Below are positions 55,194 through 64,000 of a stretch of DNA of 64,000 bases, piece by piece. The notes below the pieces were generated by a model. That model saw nothing but the letters and a program-made list of their open reading frames with translations. It had not been told where the DNA came from and ran no database searches. A program made the translations under genes and the position numbers. The stretch spans positions 2,092,661-2,156,660 of the forward strand of contig OX463812.1 in the NCBI GenBank assembly GCA_949825045.1, read 5' to 3'. Every line of letters starts with the position of its first letter. Positions within the stretch are counted from its first letter, which is position 1. This DNA is from Argyresthia goedartella. Lineage: Eukaryota > Arthropoda > Insecta > Lepidoptera > Argyresthiidae.

Positions 55194-55399
55194 CATTGTT
55201 CAACTTAATACAGTCTGTTTTGTTACTTTTTAGAAAGACTTTCATTTAATTAGGACATTCCGTATGGAGGCTAACATGGAAAGTGGGAGTCAAGGACGGC
55301 GCCTTGGTTCACTGCTTGGACGAGTCTCATGCAAGATTTCATGAAATGTCACCAGTCCGAGTATGGGTCTCTTAGACATGTTCAATTCCCTCGATTGAA

Positions 55400-55648
55400 T
55401 GTAACTAATATTATAAATGTGAAAGTAGCGATGTTAGGATGTTTGGATGTTTGTATGTTTGTGCCTCAATCACGCTAAAACGGCTGAACGGATTTAAATG
55501 AAATTTAACGAAGAAATTAAAAAAATGAAGATTAACATATAGGAAGGATACTTTTTATCCGACTGCACCAGAAGGAGGGTAACGTTATCTCGGTTAATGA
55601 TGATTTCTATGAACACGCAGATGAAGTTGCGGGGATCAGCTAGTAGAA
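55400..55648 (+). repeat. Common lepidopteran interspersed repeat (Helitron- or LINE-tail-like)
   Basis: 'actaatattataaatgtgaaa', 'gctgaacggatttaaatgaa', 'ggatactttttatccgac', 'cacgcagatgaagttgcgggg' and the end 'atcagctagta' form the order seen in a repeat known to me from many moth and butterfly genes. The 'gctag' end resembles Helitron 3' termini (CTRR), but without the 5' end the class is open. Confidence 0.6.
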
Positions 55649-55694
55649 TAATAAATTCTAGAGCATGGAAAGTGCCATGCCATCCGCTTTCCAG

Positions 55695-55844
55695 GGTCAG
55701 GGTCAGACGATGGACCGCGCAGAACGCAAGTCCAACTACCAAAAATTACACGCACGACGTATTCCATTGAGGAATAGTCACAGACCGGACTCTTCCAGCC
55801 GCAGTGCAATGGCTGGGCCCGGCCCGGAGCAACCGCCTTCGTGA
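55695..55844 (+). CDS. Possible alternative last exon of gene 2
   Basis: Acceptor 'catccgctttccag' followed by 49 codons and a stop in phase 0, which fits the in-frame donor inside exon D. It encodes 'MDRAERKSNYQKLHARRIPL' and then a Ser/Pro/Gly-rich end. GC-ending codons are moderately frequent. Speculative; it may be non-coding. Confidence 0.3.
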   Translation, partial: GQGQTMDRAERKSNYQKLHARRIPLRNSHRPDSSSRSAMAGPGPEQPPS

Positions 55845-56494
55845 TCACGGTATACCCTACGCAAGGTTAGTATGAGTGGACAGACGGACGGGATCTTTAT
55901 GTATGTCGGCGAAAGAATCTCAACAGCGCGATGCAGACTTGGGATAGTGCCATCTGTTGGAGTTGTCGCTACTTATTTGATAATTTCCTGTCATTTCTGT
56001 TGACATGTTGACAGTTGGTAGGCTTCCGTCTGAAAAGAGTTCGTATGCCTATAATTTGCATACTCCATGGTTCGGGATTCACTGCAGTATCAACATATAA
56101 TTTACTCTTTGGTCCACACAAGTCAAACAATCGCGTTGATTGCGTCGCCATGACCATGAGCCATGACTGACCTTTATGCTGCAGACATGCATCCAGAGTA
56201 AACATCGGAACTCCTTACGTCAACTAACTGTAGAATTACTATTTTTCAGCTTTTATCATCTTGCGTTTCAGCTAAGTGATACATTTCTGCAGACATTAAC
56301 AGTTTCGTTAATCTGAGTGAGGCTGTGGTGCATATGTCTAGGACACATGGTCGGTTACATGGCTGCATCAATAATAATTCATTAAATCTTCATGAACGGC
56401 AGGGCCACGGCACAAAAACACCTCAACTGTTAAATTTTGAACCGACTTCACAAAAGGAGGAGTATCACAATTTTTTGGGATCAATGGCGTTTTT
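55845..56494. other. Unassigned sequence
   Basis: No ORF with coding bias. 'gaaccgacttcacaaaaggagg' near 56442 is a phrase frequent in lepidopteran repeats. Nothing else was recognised. Confidence 0.35.
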
Positions 56495-56605
56495 CAGGGT
56501 TCCGTACCCGAAGGGTGCCCAACGGACCCTTTTACTAAGCCTCCGCTGTCCGTCCGTCCGTACGACAGCGGGCTGTAGCTCTTGGTCCGTAATAGGTAGT
56601 TGAAA
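56495..56605 (+). repeat. Dispersed repeat R3, well-preserved copy
   Basis: 'cagggttccgtacccgaagg', 'ggacccttttactaagcctc', 'ctgtccgtccgtccg' and 'gttgaaattttcacag': the widespread lepidopteran R3 sequence. Confidence 0.75.
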
Positions 56606-56719
56606 TTTTCACAGAATTTGTATTTCTATTGCTGCTACAGCAAAAATAGTAGTTTATGTGACTGCTACATAATGGAGGGTATTAATACTCGAGAGTGGGT
56701 TTATGAAACGAGCCGAAGG

Positions 56720-56900
56720 CGAGTTTCATAATAATATCACTCGATATATATCTACTATATTATTTATCTACACTCGTATCATAAACCCTCTTTACTGCGT
56801 CCAAAAACCGCACGTTACGATCAGCATAATGTTAAACTACTTTGTAAAAACTCATTTCTTATCTGAATATTGAACAATATGACCATAATGTTCATCCTCT
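56720..56900. repeat. Dispersed repeat R4, copy a
   Basis: 'cataaaccctctttactgc', 'aaaccgcacgtt', 'agcataatgt', 'aaaactcatttcttatc' recur at 62300-62425. A nearby 'gagccgaaggcgag' inverted motif precedes it. Confidence 0.65.
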
Positions 56901-57361
56901 TCCCCCGGACCTCGGACCGAGTCAGTTGTGTTTTGGGTGACCGCTACGCCTTTATTGCAATTTAATTAACTTTTACTGAGTTAAATTCATTTTACAAAAA
57001 TAGGACATCATAAGATGATAGGAGTTCGCGTTAAATACTGCGTCTACAACATTACTTCGCGTGTGCGCGCTTCACATAGGTCTTTCTATACTGGGCGGAA
57101 AGCGAACAAGTACGAAGTCGTCGATACCAACCAATTCCGCTGGACCTCTAGCTACGTAAGTTTGTGTCGACTGCCTGTGCTGCTGTGGGCCCCTGAGTAG
57201 GAAGCAGGAATAATTACGCGTCGAAAAAGTGTGCGAATCGAACTGCCAGTGACTCTTATGGACAACGACATAAGTTTCATTTTATCTGAACTCGAATACT
57301 TTTTCAATCTGGCAATTATTCCTGCTTGAGCTCCTGGTACTTTTAAACTAACTACAACAAA

Positions 57362-58335
57362 ATGCCATTGAAGCGTTCTCCGCCGCCGCAGACTCCGCCC
57401 CCAAATATTACTCAGCGTTCCGAGACGGCCGCTGCAATTACATCGAAACTCGCACAGAAACTCGCGCCGAATGCATCGCTATCTGCTGTAAGAGGATCAT
57501 CGGAATCAAAATTAAACTTGGACTCTGCTTGTAGTAACGTTACAGAACGTAATAAAAGTATAAGCCGCGAGCTGAAAAACACTATGCAAGACATGCTGGA
57601 ATCCCTAAGGGATGACATCGACAGACGTCTTGACTAACTTCAGGAATCATCAGCAAGGATTGAGAAGCAGAACGAGGAACTAAAAGAGACTGTTGAATTT
57701 TTAATGCAAAAAATTCCGACAATCTGAAGCGCATTGAGCAACTTGAAAAATTGAGAAAAGATGACGGGAATTATATTATAGCCTTAGAGGAAAAATTTAA
57801 TTTTCTCGAAAATAGGTACTGTACGTCTAGAGTGGAAATTAGAGGAGTACCCTGGAGCAAGGACGAGTCTAAAAAAGATCTTTGTGGCCTGGTTACAAAG
57901 CTGTCAGGTGTCGTTAATGTCCCGTTGGTAATGAGTGAACTGAGAGACATATATAGGCCGACATCAAAACGTAATTCGAGCCGGCCGCTCTATTGTGGTA
58001 AATTTTTGCTCAGTCGTGAAGAAAGAGGATTTTCTATCGGCGGTGAAGTCCTTCAACAAGGACAAGGATAGAGACCACAAATTAAATACTACTCTTCTGA
58101 AAACAAATACACAGCAAAAACCTGTTTATATCTCTGAATACCTTACATATAAACAATGAAGAATCTTCTCCGTCCGTAGCAAAAAGTCTATCAAGCCAGA
58201 CTTTTTGCTACGGACAACGGATTTGCTTTTTGTTGGACATCTCGGGGCGTGACTTACTTAAAGAAGAAAGAGGGAGCCCCTTTCATACGTGTGAATAACG
58301 AAACGGGCCTATCTAAAATTAAAACAAAAGCCTGA
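57362..58335 (+). pseudogene. Family B ORF1 (coiled coil plus RNA-binding fold)
   Basis: ATG at 57362 with 'MPLKRSPPPQTPPPNITQ'. A helical region near residues 60-120 ('SRELKNTMQDMLESLRDDI') likely forms a coiled coil. A second frame (57751-58071) has 'YCTSRVEIRGVPWSKDESK', an RRM-like start. Later 'VTYLKKKEGAPFIRVNNETG' marks the usual end. Stops and shifts at 57637, 57725 and about 58010 break it. Confidence 0.75.
58172..58215. repeat. Perfect 18-bp hairpin in family B ORF1
   Basis: 'gtccgtagcaaaaagtct' at 58172-58189 and its exact complement at 58198-58215, with an 8-nt loop 'atcaagcc'. Confidence 0.9.
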
Positions 58336-58654
58336 CTATATTTCAGATATAGTAGCTTTATAATGCTTTTCTACTTACTCGTTATAATTATTTACTTAAC
58401 CCATGAAACACTTATACATCAATTTACTCTCACTCACAAATACTTTACACATTTTATATACATTTACATTACATACACACGCTTAAACACCCTCATTTCA
58501 AACAAACAGTGCGCTCCTCAAGGAAATGAAAGATATGTCATGATTTGTTCAACCTTTATTGAATCTCATAAATATTATTTAAAAATTATATTACTAAATT
58601 ATTGCAGTAGTCTCATATGGTCGTGGTCTCCTTTTATCAAAATGATTTCAGTAA

Positions 58655-61617
58655 ATGGACAGTTTATCTTTTATTAAAGATATTGACAATCATACGATAT
58701 CAAATGCCTATGAATGTGAACCACAAAACTGTAAAAAATATGTGACATCACATGGCTTAAAGATTTTTACACAAAACATTCGAAGTATTGGTGAAGCACC
58801 TCGCTTTTCCGATTTAATACTGTTGCTGACTTCTCTCACGTTCGAGTTTGATATACTGGTTCTGACGGAGTGCTGGTTGCTTCATTGCCCTCAGCTACCT
58901 GACTTAAATGGTTACAGTAAAGCGGCTACCACACTCAATCGATATCAGAACGATGGAGTCGTTGTCTACTTCAGAGATAATCTTACTGTTTTTGTCGAGG
59001 AGCTTAGTACTTCCAGATATAATTGTCTTTTGATAAAGTTGGATAAGTTAATTATTTTTTCTATATATCGTGCACATGCTTTCGATGCAAATGAAGTTAC
59101 GAAGCAACAAAATATTGATGCTTTTATTTTTGAGCTAAATGATATTTTGCAAAAACATAGTGAATATCGAGATGTTATCTTGATTGGCGATTTAAATATA
59201 AACATAGCACCCGGTAGTAGTGATCTGAACTACGAAAAGTATTTAAATATCCTGGCATACAATGGTCTTATAGCGTGTCATAACTTTGTCACTCGTGATG
59301 CAAGCGGCTCATGTTTGGATCACAAATTTATTAACTCTAAATGTAACTCAAATACTATAGTACTATCAAGTACGATCACTGATCATAAATCAGTTTTACT
59401 GGATCTTGAATAATGTCGCCACGATCAAAGCCGGTATCACTTCGCACAAAAGTTGATTATAAAGCAGTGTATAAAGACCTTGAATCATTCGACTTCAACC
59501 CAATTTTACAAAGCGACGATCCAGCTTTTGGGATACAGTAATTAATTGAATCAATACAAAGTATTCTGGACAATAACTCAAAAACTTATAAAATATTAAA
59601 CCGTAAAGTAATACTTAAACCCTGGATGACACAGGGTCTCTTAAGATGTCAACAAAACAAGGATAACTTACACAATAACAACTTACACAATAAACAAGAT
59701 CCACACAATGAGATACTTAAAACTACGTATACAAGGTACAATTTTTTTTACTTCAATTCAATAAAAAGCCTAAAAAGACAGTATGATAAAGATCTCATAA
59801 ATAAGGCAGGGAAGAATTCTAGGATTCTGTAGCAGGCAATAAAATCGATTACAAGTGGGAACCAGAAGGACAGTAGCTCTCATCAATTACTAACCGGTCA
59901 TGATGACACAAAAACGGTAAATGAGATAAACAGATATTTCGCCGATGTAGGTAAAAATCTCGCAGAGCGAATACTCTCACAACAGGTATCTTCAGATCGA
60001 GAAACAAATTCATCTGTGAAATCTCAATTACAATCCCTTGTACTAGAGCATATAGACGTAGACGAGATTGATACACTGATAACTGGCCTAAAGAATGAGT
60101 GCTCAATAGGATGGGATAAAATTTCCAACACGGTACTCAAGCAGATGAAGCACGTTTTGGCACCCCTACTCGTTCACATTTTTAATCTATGTCTGGAGCA
60201 AGGTATTTTTCCTCAACAACTCAAGTAGGCAATACTAGTTCTTGTCTATAAGTCCGGGGATAGAGGCGGTGTAAGTAACTACAGGCGAATTTCAATATTA
60301 CCTGCCTTATCTAAGATACTAGAGAAGGTCTTAAATAATAGGTTTATTGGATTCTTGGAAAAAAATAAGATTCTCTCACAAAACCAATATGGCTTTCGAA
60401 GAGGTCTATCTACAGCTGATGCCGTTCATCATCTAACTCATTATATTTCTACCAAGCTAGATGAAAAAAGAAGGGTGATTGCTGTCTTCTTAGATCTGTC
60501 CAAAGCATTCGACACCGTCTCTATCCCCCTTCTACTGGATAAACTGGAAAGAGTGGGTGTACGTGGAATACCATTAAAGATTTTCACGGATTTCTTGAGT
60601 AATAGGTACCAGAGTGTCAACATTGGAAGGTATGTTAGTGATGATTTGTCAGTAACCTTTGGTGTCCCGCAGGGCAGTATCTTGGGACCCACCCTATTCT
60701 TGTTATATATAAATAGCCTGACTAACCTAGATATTGGAGGGGAAATACTGTCCTACGCTGATGATACGGCACTGATATTTGAGGTTGATTGTTGGGACAG
60801 TGTGTTTGCAGCGGCACAAGCTGGTCTCGACAAGGTTAGAAGCTGGTTGGCCAAAAATGTGTTGACCCTAAATAGTGATAAAACAAAATACATCACCTTC
60901 TCCATAGACAGCACCACGCAGCCACCCATTTCTGAGAGTCTTGTGGTTCATCTGCCCCAGTGTACTAATCCTAATCAATGTCCATGTGATCGACTGGCAA
61001 GGTGTACAAGCATCAAATATCTGGGGGTTATTGTGGATCAGCACTGTAAGTTTGGTCCACACATCGGTCAAATCAGTGCTAGAGTAAGAAAACTGATGCA
61101 CGTGTTTAAGAATATCAGACATGTTTTACAACCAGAACTCCAAAAACGCGTTTATCATGCCCTCTGTGAATGCTTGCTAACATACTGCGTTACATCGTGG
61201 GGTGGAACCCACAAAACAATAATAAAAAAACTTGAGATCTCCAAGAGGGCGCTGCTGAAGGTCAGTACATTTAAACCTTTCAGGTATCCGACCACCAGTT
61301 TATACGAATATTGTGGAGTGCTGTCCGTCCGTAAGCTTTTTATTATAGCCACATTAATGAAACAGCATTAAAACACACCCCTGATTGACCCGACACGGAT
61401 GCGACGTGGGAGATTTCGTGTTTGTCCTTTACCAAAATGTAGCAATAAATTTAGCTGTAACTTCTTTAATTTCCTGGGACCATATCTTTACAATAATGCA
61501 AATAGAATATTGAACATTCACGAACTAAACCCTTACGACTGTAAACTTAAGATAGCCAAGTGGCTGTCCGGCTTGACGTATGAAGAAACGGAGGCACTGT
61601 TGAAGATTGATGAGTGA
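58655..61617 (+). pseudogene. Family B ORF2 (endonuclease and reverse transcriptase)
   Basis: Endonuclease 58655-59413: 'IFTQNIRSIGEAPRFSDL', 'ILVLTECWLL' (catalytic Glu), 'DVILIGDLNINI', and 'SSTITDHKSVLLDLE' (the D-H end motif intact). One frameshift follows, then a single frame to 61617 with stops at about 59830, 60226 and 61369. RT: 'ECSIGWDKISNTVLKQM', 'NQYGFRRGLSTADAVHHL', motif A 'FLDLSKAFDTVSIPLL', motif B 'GVPQGSILGPTLFLLYI', motif C 'SYADDTALIF', then 'KYLGVIVDQHCKFGPHIG'. The 338-codon RT block is clean, so this is a fairly young copy. The C-terminal domain ends 'LTYEETEALLKIDE'. Confidence 0.85.
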
Positions 61618-61654
61618 CGTGTTGTTTTTAATGGGTTCATGATACTTTACACTC

Positions 61655-61760
61655 TCATGCACACACACATACACACACACACACATACATACATATAGAC
61701 ACCCTCATAAACAAACCAATACCCAAACATACTCACATAACACACACACACCCCAACACA
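61655..61760. repeat. CA-rich block in the family B 3' UTR
   Basis: 'cacacacacatacacac' and 'catacatacatatag' blocks 40 bp after the ORF2 stop, as in copy 2 at 9650-9760. Confidence 0.8.
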
Positions 61761-62289
61761 ATGCATATAGAGTTAAGTTACTATGCATGCATGTTTAAAT
61801 TAATTTTAAAAATATTTGTTTTCCTTTTTCTTAATTAGTTTATACTTCATTAACTAAAATATACTAGTTCACCAGTGGTCACCTAAAATGATATATAGGG
61901 TTGAGACCTACTTAACCTAAATCTACAGGGCTTTAGCCCTTTTTTGGGGAGTAGTGCACTCTTTATTTGAAATTTGTATCAACTTTTTGGTAAATAAAGA
62001 TTTATTATTATTATTATTATTATTATAATGAGTAAATTTTCTACATATTATTACATTCAAATTTCGAACGCCGACGCCCGCCTGCGTGCCGCCCCTACTA
62101 TGTCTGTGAAGTTGGTACTACAGAACAAGCTACACAACCCAATGCCACAATGCCGGTCAAACATGCGGTTCCTGAACACATCAAAGAGAGCTTATGATAT
62201 GTGTGTAGATAAACTAGTGTATGTAACTGTACATAATTAGGCATTATGTATCAGTCACATAAACTACTATTATCTACACACGTGTGTAG

Positions 62290-62425
62290 ATAAATAATTT
62301 TATCTAAACACTTATAATAAACCCTCTTTACTGCATCTAAAACCGCACGTTAAAACCAGCATAATGTAAAACTATTTGGTAAAACTCATTTCTTATCCGA
62401 AAATTTGTACATTATGACCAGAATG
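62290..62425. repeat. Dispersed repeat R4, copy b
   Basis: 'aataaaccctctttactgc', 'aaaaccgcacgtt', 'agcataatgt', 'aaaactcatttcttatc' as in 56750-56880. Confidence 0.65.
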
Positions 62426-62514
62426 TACAAAAATTTGTCAAATTATGACATTCAAATTTCGAACGCCGACGCCCGCCTGAGTGCTACCCCTAGTTTGTCT
62501 GTGAGGTTGGAACT

Positions 62515-62561
62515 TTTGAACAAGCTAAACAAGTGCTCTGTACTTGTTTAGCTTGTTCAAA
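62515..62561. repeat. Perfect 19-bp hairpin inside the second unit
   Basis: 'tttgaacaagctaaacaag' at 62515-62533 and its exact complement at 62543-62561, loop 9 nt. It is followed by short 'ttcaaattaatg' repeats. Confidence 0.9.
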
Positions 62562-62789
62562 TTAATGTTCAATTAATGTTCAAATTAATCAATGCCACAA
62601 TGCCGGTCGAACATGCGGTTCCTGAACACATCAAAGAGAGCTTATGATATGTGTGTAGATAAACTAGTGTATGTAACTGTACATAATTAGGCATTATGTA
62701 TCATTCACATAAACTACTAAAATACACGAGATTTTATAAATTAAAGTGGGTCCCCATACAAGAGACGTGCTTTAACATCACCTATGATA

Positions 62790-63430
62790 TTATAACAAAC
62801 CTTATCATGATTCAAATATTATCGTAGTTTTCGCGGCTTATCACATGGTTGTGGTGGTGCAATTGCTGTTAATAGTTTTGTAATTATTTATTCCTGCTTA
62901 TTAATAATAACAATTAAATTTTTCATATTTGTATTAGTTAAGCACAACCTATTTTTAAAAGAGATCTAAAAATCAATCTGTGGGAGTTTCTACGCCCTTC
63001 TTCTCCCACAGTGGTCCAATGTAGAGAAGAGGCAAAAAATGACGTTTGCTAAGTATATGTATCCACAGTAATAAAGTACTTTGACTTTGACTTTTTGCAA
63101 TTGGTTTGATATCGGTTTAGCAATCTTAGGGTTCTGGGTTCGACGGATGGACCGATTTGGAAAATAGTTTTTGTTTGTAAGGGTTTCCGTTTCGATTGGT
63201 CCACTTGACATCAGGTCAATATCTAATGATGGGATCCTGGAGAAATCGAGGGAACTCTTAAAATATTATATTATAGCGATTTTTGTATATTTCATAGTAA
63301 TTTGCGGATTTACTCCCGGGAAGCATCGTTTTGTGAAGTAGAACTGATGATGAAGACGACAGCTGGCCACTGGAAATGCTCCATAGTGGTAACCTACAGT
63401 TTGCGGGCGATATGATAACTTTATTACTAT
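62790..63430 (+). repeat. Dispersed repeat R2, copy d, split by a LINE end
   Basis: 'tataacaaaccttatcatga', 'tcgcggcttatcacatgg' then the LINE A insert, then 'tttagcaatctt', 'cggatggaccgatttgg', 'cttgacatcaggtcaatatc', 'gggatcctggagaaatcgag', 'ggccactggaaatgctcc'. It matches 22370-22500 and 27780-28048. Confidence 0.75.
62866..63095 (+). mobile_element. LINE family A, copy 4 (3' end only)
   Basis: 230 bp of family-A 3' UTR ('tgtgggagtttctacgccc', 'aaaaaatgacgtttgctaag', AATAAA) with a 'tttgac' repeat tail. The 8-bp target duplication TGCAATTG lies at 62858-62865 and 63096-63103. Extreme 5' truncation, typical of LINE insertion. Confidence 0.9.
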
Positions 63431-63732
63431 TTAATGTATGGCAGTATGATATAGCATCGTGTTTCAGTTCCGCCACTCACCTAATGTACGCCGATGACAC
63501 CAAGATATTTATGCCGATAGCAAATGTATCAGTCTGTCACAGACTGCCGGAGGGCTTCGACCGTGGTTGCGAGTACAGTCGTCTCAAAAGCCTAGACCTT
63601 AATCCCAAGAAGTGTCAATTCATCACGTTTACCAGGAAAGCCTCCTATATAAATCACCAATACATTTTAAATGACCACTCCATTGAACGTCTCTTTGAGG
63701 TTAGATATCTTGGAATTATAAAGGACTCGTAA
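63431..63732 (+). pseudogene. LINE family E reverse transcriptase fragment
   Basis: Reads 'HLMYADDTKIFMPIANVSV' (motif C, YADD) then 'LDLNPKKCQFITFTRKAS' and 'RLFEVRYLGIIKDS' to a stop at 63730-63732. The gap between motif C and the next part is shortened. It is a different lineage from families A to D. Confidence 0.75.
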
Positions 63733-64000
63733 ATGACGAACATATTAGGTACTGTAAGGTATATAGTTAGGTTCGATATTTGTCTATCGATAATATTGTA
63801 TACGGGCCTCTTTAGAGTGAGTGTTCGCTTTGACACTGTTACGTAATTTGTAATTTTAAAAAGAAAGAGGCTTTGACGTGAAAAGTCGATGTGACACACT
63901 TCACCTTAGGCTTCGGCCAGCGACCGATCTAAATTGGATAGTTAGGATTAGCTTAATGGCTATCGAGCCAGTTTGATCCCTTTTATACAAATTGTAACCA
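63733..64000. other. Unassigned end of window
   Basis: AT-rich, no coding bias. A minus-strand ORF at 63654-63899 overlaps the RT fragment and is a shadow. Confidence 0.35.

Larger units (their letters stand above)
57190..62027 (+). mobile_element. LINE family B, copy 1 (nearly full length)
   Basis: Leader from about 57190, ORF1 57362-58335, ORF2 58655-61617, a 3' UTR with a CA-rich block, AATAAA and an (att)n tail ending at 62027. The domain set (coiled-coil/RRM-like ORF1, APE endonuclease, RT) and the short tandem tail fit the CR1/Jockey superfamily; the exact clade is not resolved. The 5' limit is approximate. Confidence 0.85.
62028..62712. repeat. Direct duplication of a repeat, about 395-bp period
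   Basis: 'attcaaatttcgaacgccga' at 62055 and 62450, and both followed by 'caatgccacaatgccggtc', 'cggttcctgaacacatcaaa', 'gtaactgtacataattaggc'. Between the units lies R4 copy b (62290-62425). Unit 2 has a 19-bp hairpin that unit 1 lacks. Confidence 0.85.

Overview
The window looks like a piece of an insect nuclear genome, most likely from a moth or butterfly. It is AT-rich, has short GC-rich exons with GT/AG introns, and is packed with decayed retrotransposons. It also carries the 'gggttccgtaccc...' and '...gatactttttatcc...' interspersed repeats that I know to be widespread in Lepidoptera. There is no bacterial operon, no CRISPR array and no rRNA. The organism call is inference from composition and repeat types; no single-copy marker gene is recognisable.

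Host genes. Two partial plus-strand genes appear to be diverged tandem paralogues. Gene 1 has exons at 1018-1170, 1431-1526, 2081-2172, 2481-2769 and a tentative last exon at 3116. Gene 2 has exons at 24575-24730, 53632-53727, 53888-54117, 54998-55193 and a possible further exon at 55695-55844. Their first visible exons are 153 and 156 bp, and their second are 96 and 96 bp, all in phase 0. Both encode membrane segments. I do not recognise the family. In gene 1 the first intron is 260 bp. In gene 2 the matching intron is 28.9 kb and holds about half of the transposon load of the window. A minus-strand Cys-rich ORF at 5322-5629 may be the end of a third gene.

Transposons by region. At 4.3-5.3 kb: a reverse transcriptase scrap, a palindrome and repeat R1. 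At 6.7-9.8 kb: a CR1/Jockey-type LINE (family B) interrupted by an antisense LINE of family A. At 11.66-20.96 kb: a three-level nest, R1 containing a Jockey/I-type LINE containing a Ty1/copia element. At 22.3-31.2 kb: SINEs, a 128-bp and a 75-bp tandem array, and small inverted-repeat elements. At 31.9-43.3 kb: a CR1-type LINE (family C) with a PHD-finger ORF1, split by a very young Ty3/gypsy element. At 43.6-51.9 kb: a decayed piggyBac with a spliced transposase, containing two family-A LINEs. At 52.2-53.3 kb: another RT fragment (family D). At 57.2-62.0 kb: a nearly full-length family-B LINE. At 62.0-63.7 kb: a duplicated repeat, a family-A 3' end with an 8-bp target duplication, and a last RT fragment (family E).

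Most LINE, LTR and piggyBac reading frames are broken by stops or frameshifts, so few elements look able to move on their own; the CR1-type C ORF1 is open almost to its end. I see no undescribed defence or metabolic system. The observations most worth following are the paralogue pair with its inflated intron, the structured 67-bp array in the noncoding 3' part of the gypsy element, the split-exon piggyBac, and the Cys-rich orphan ORF.
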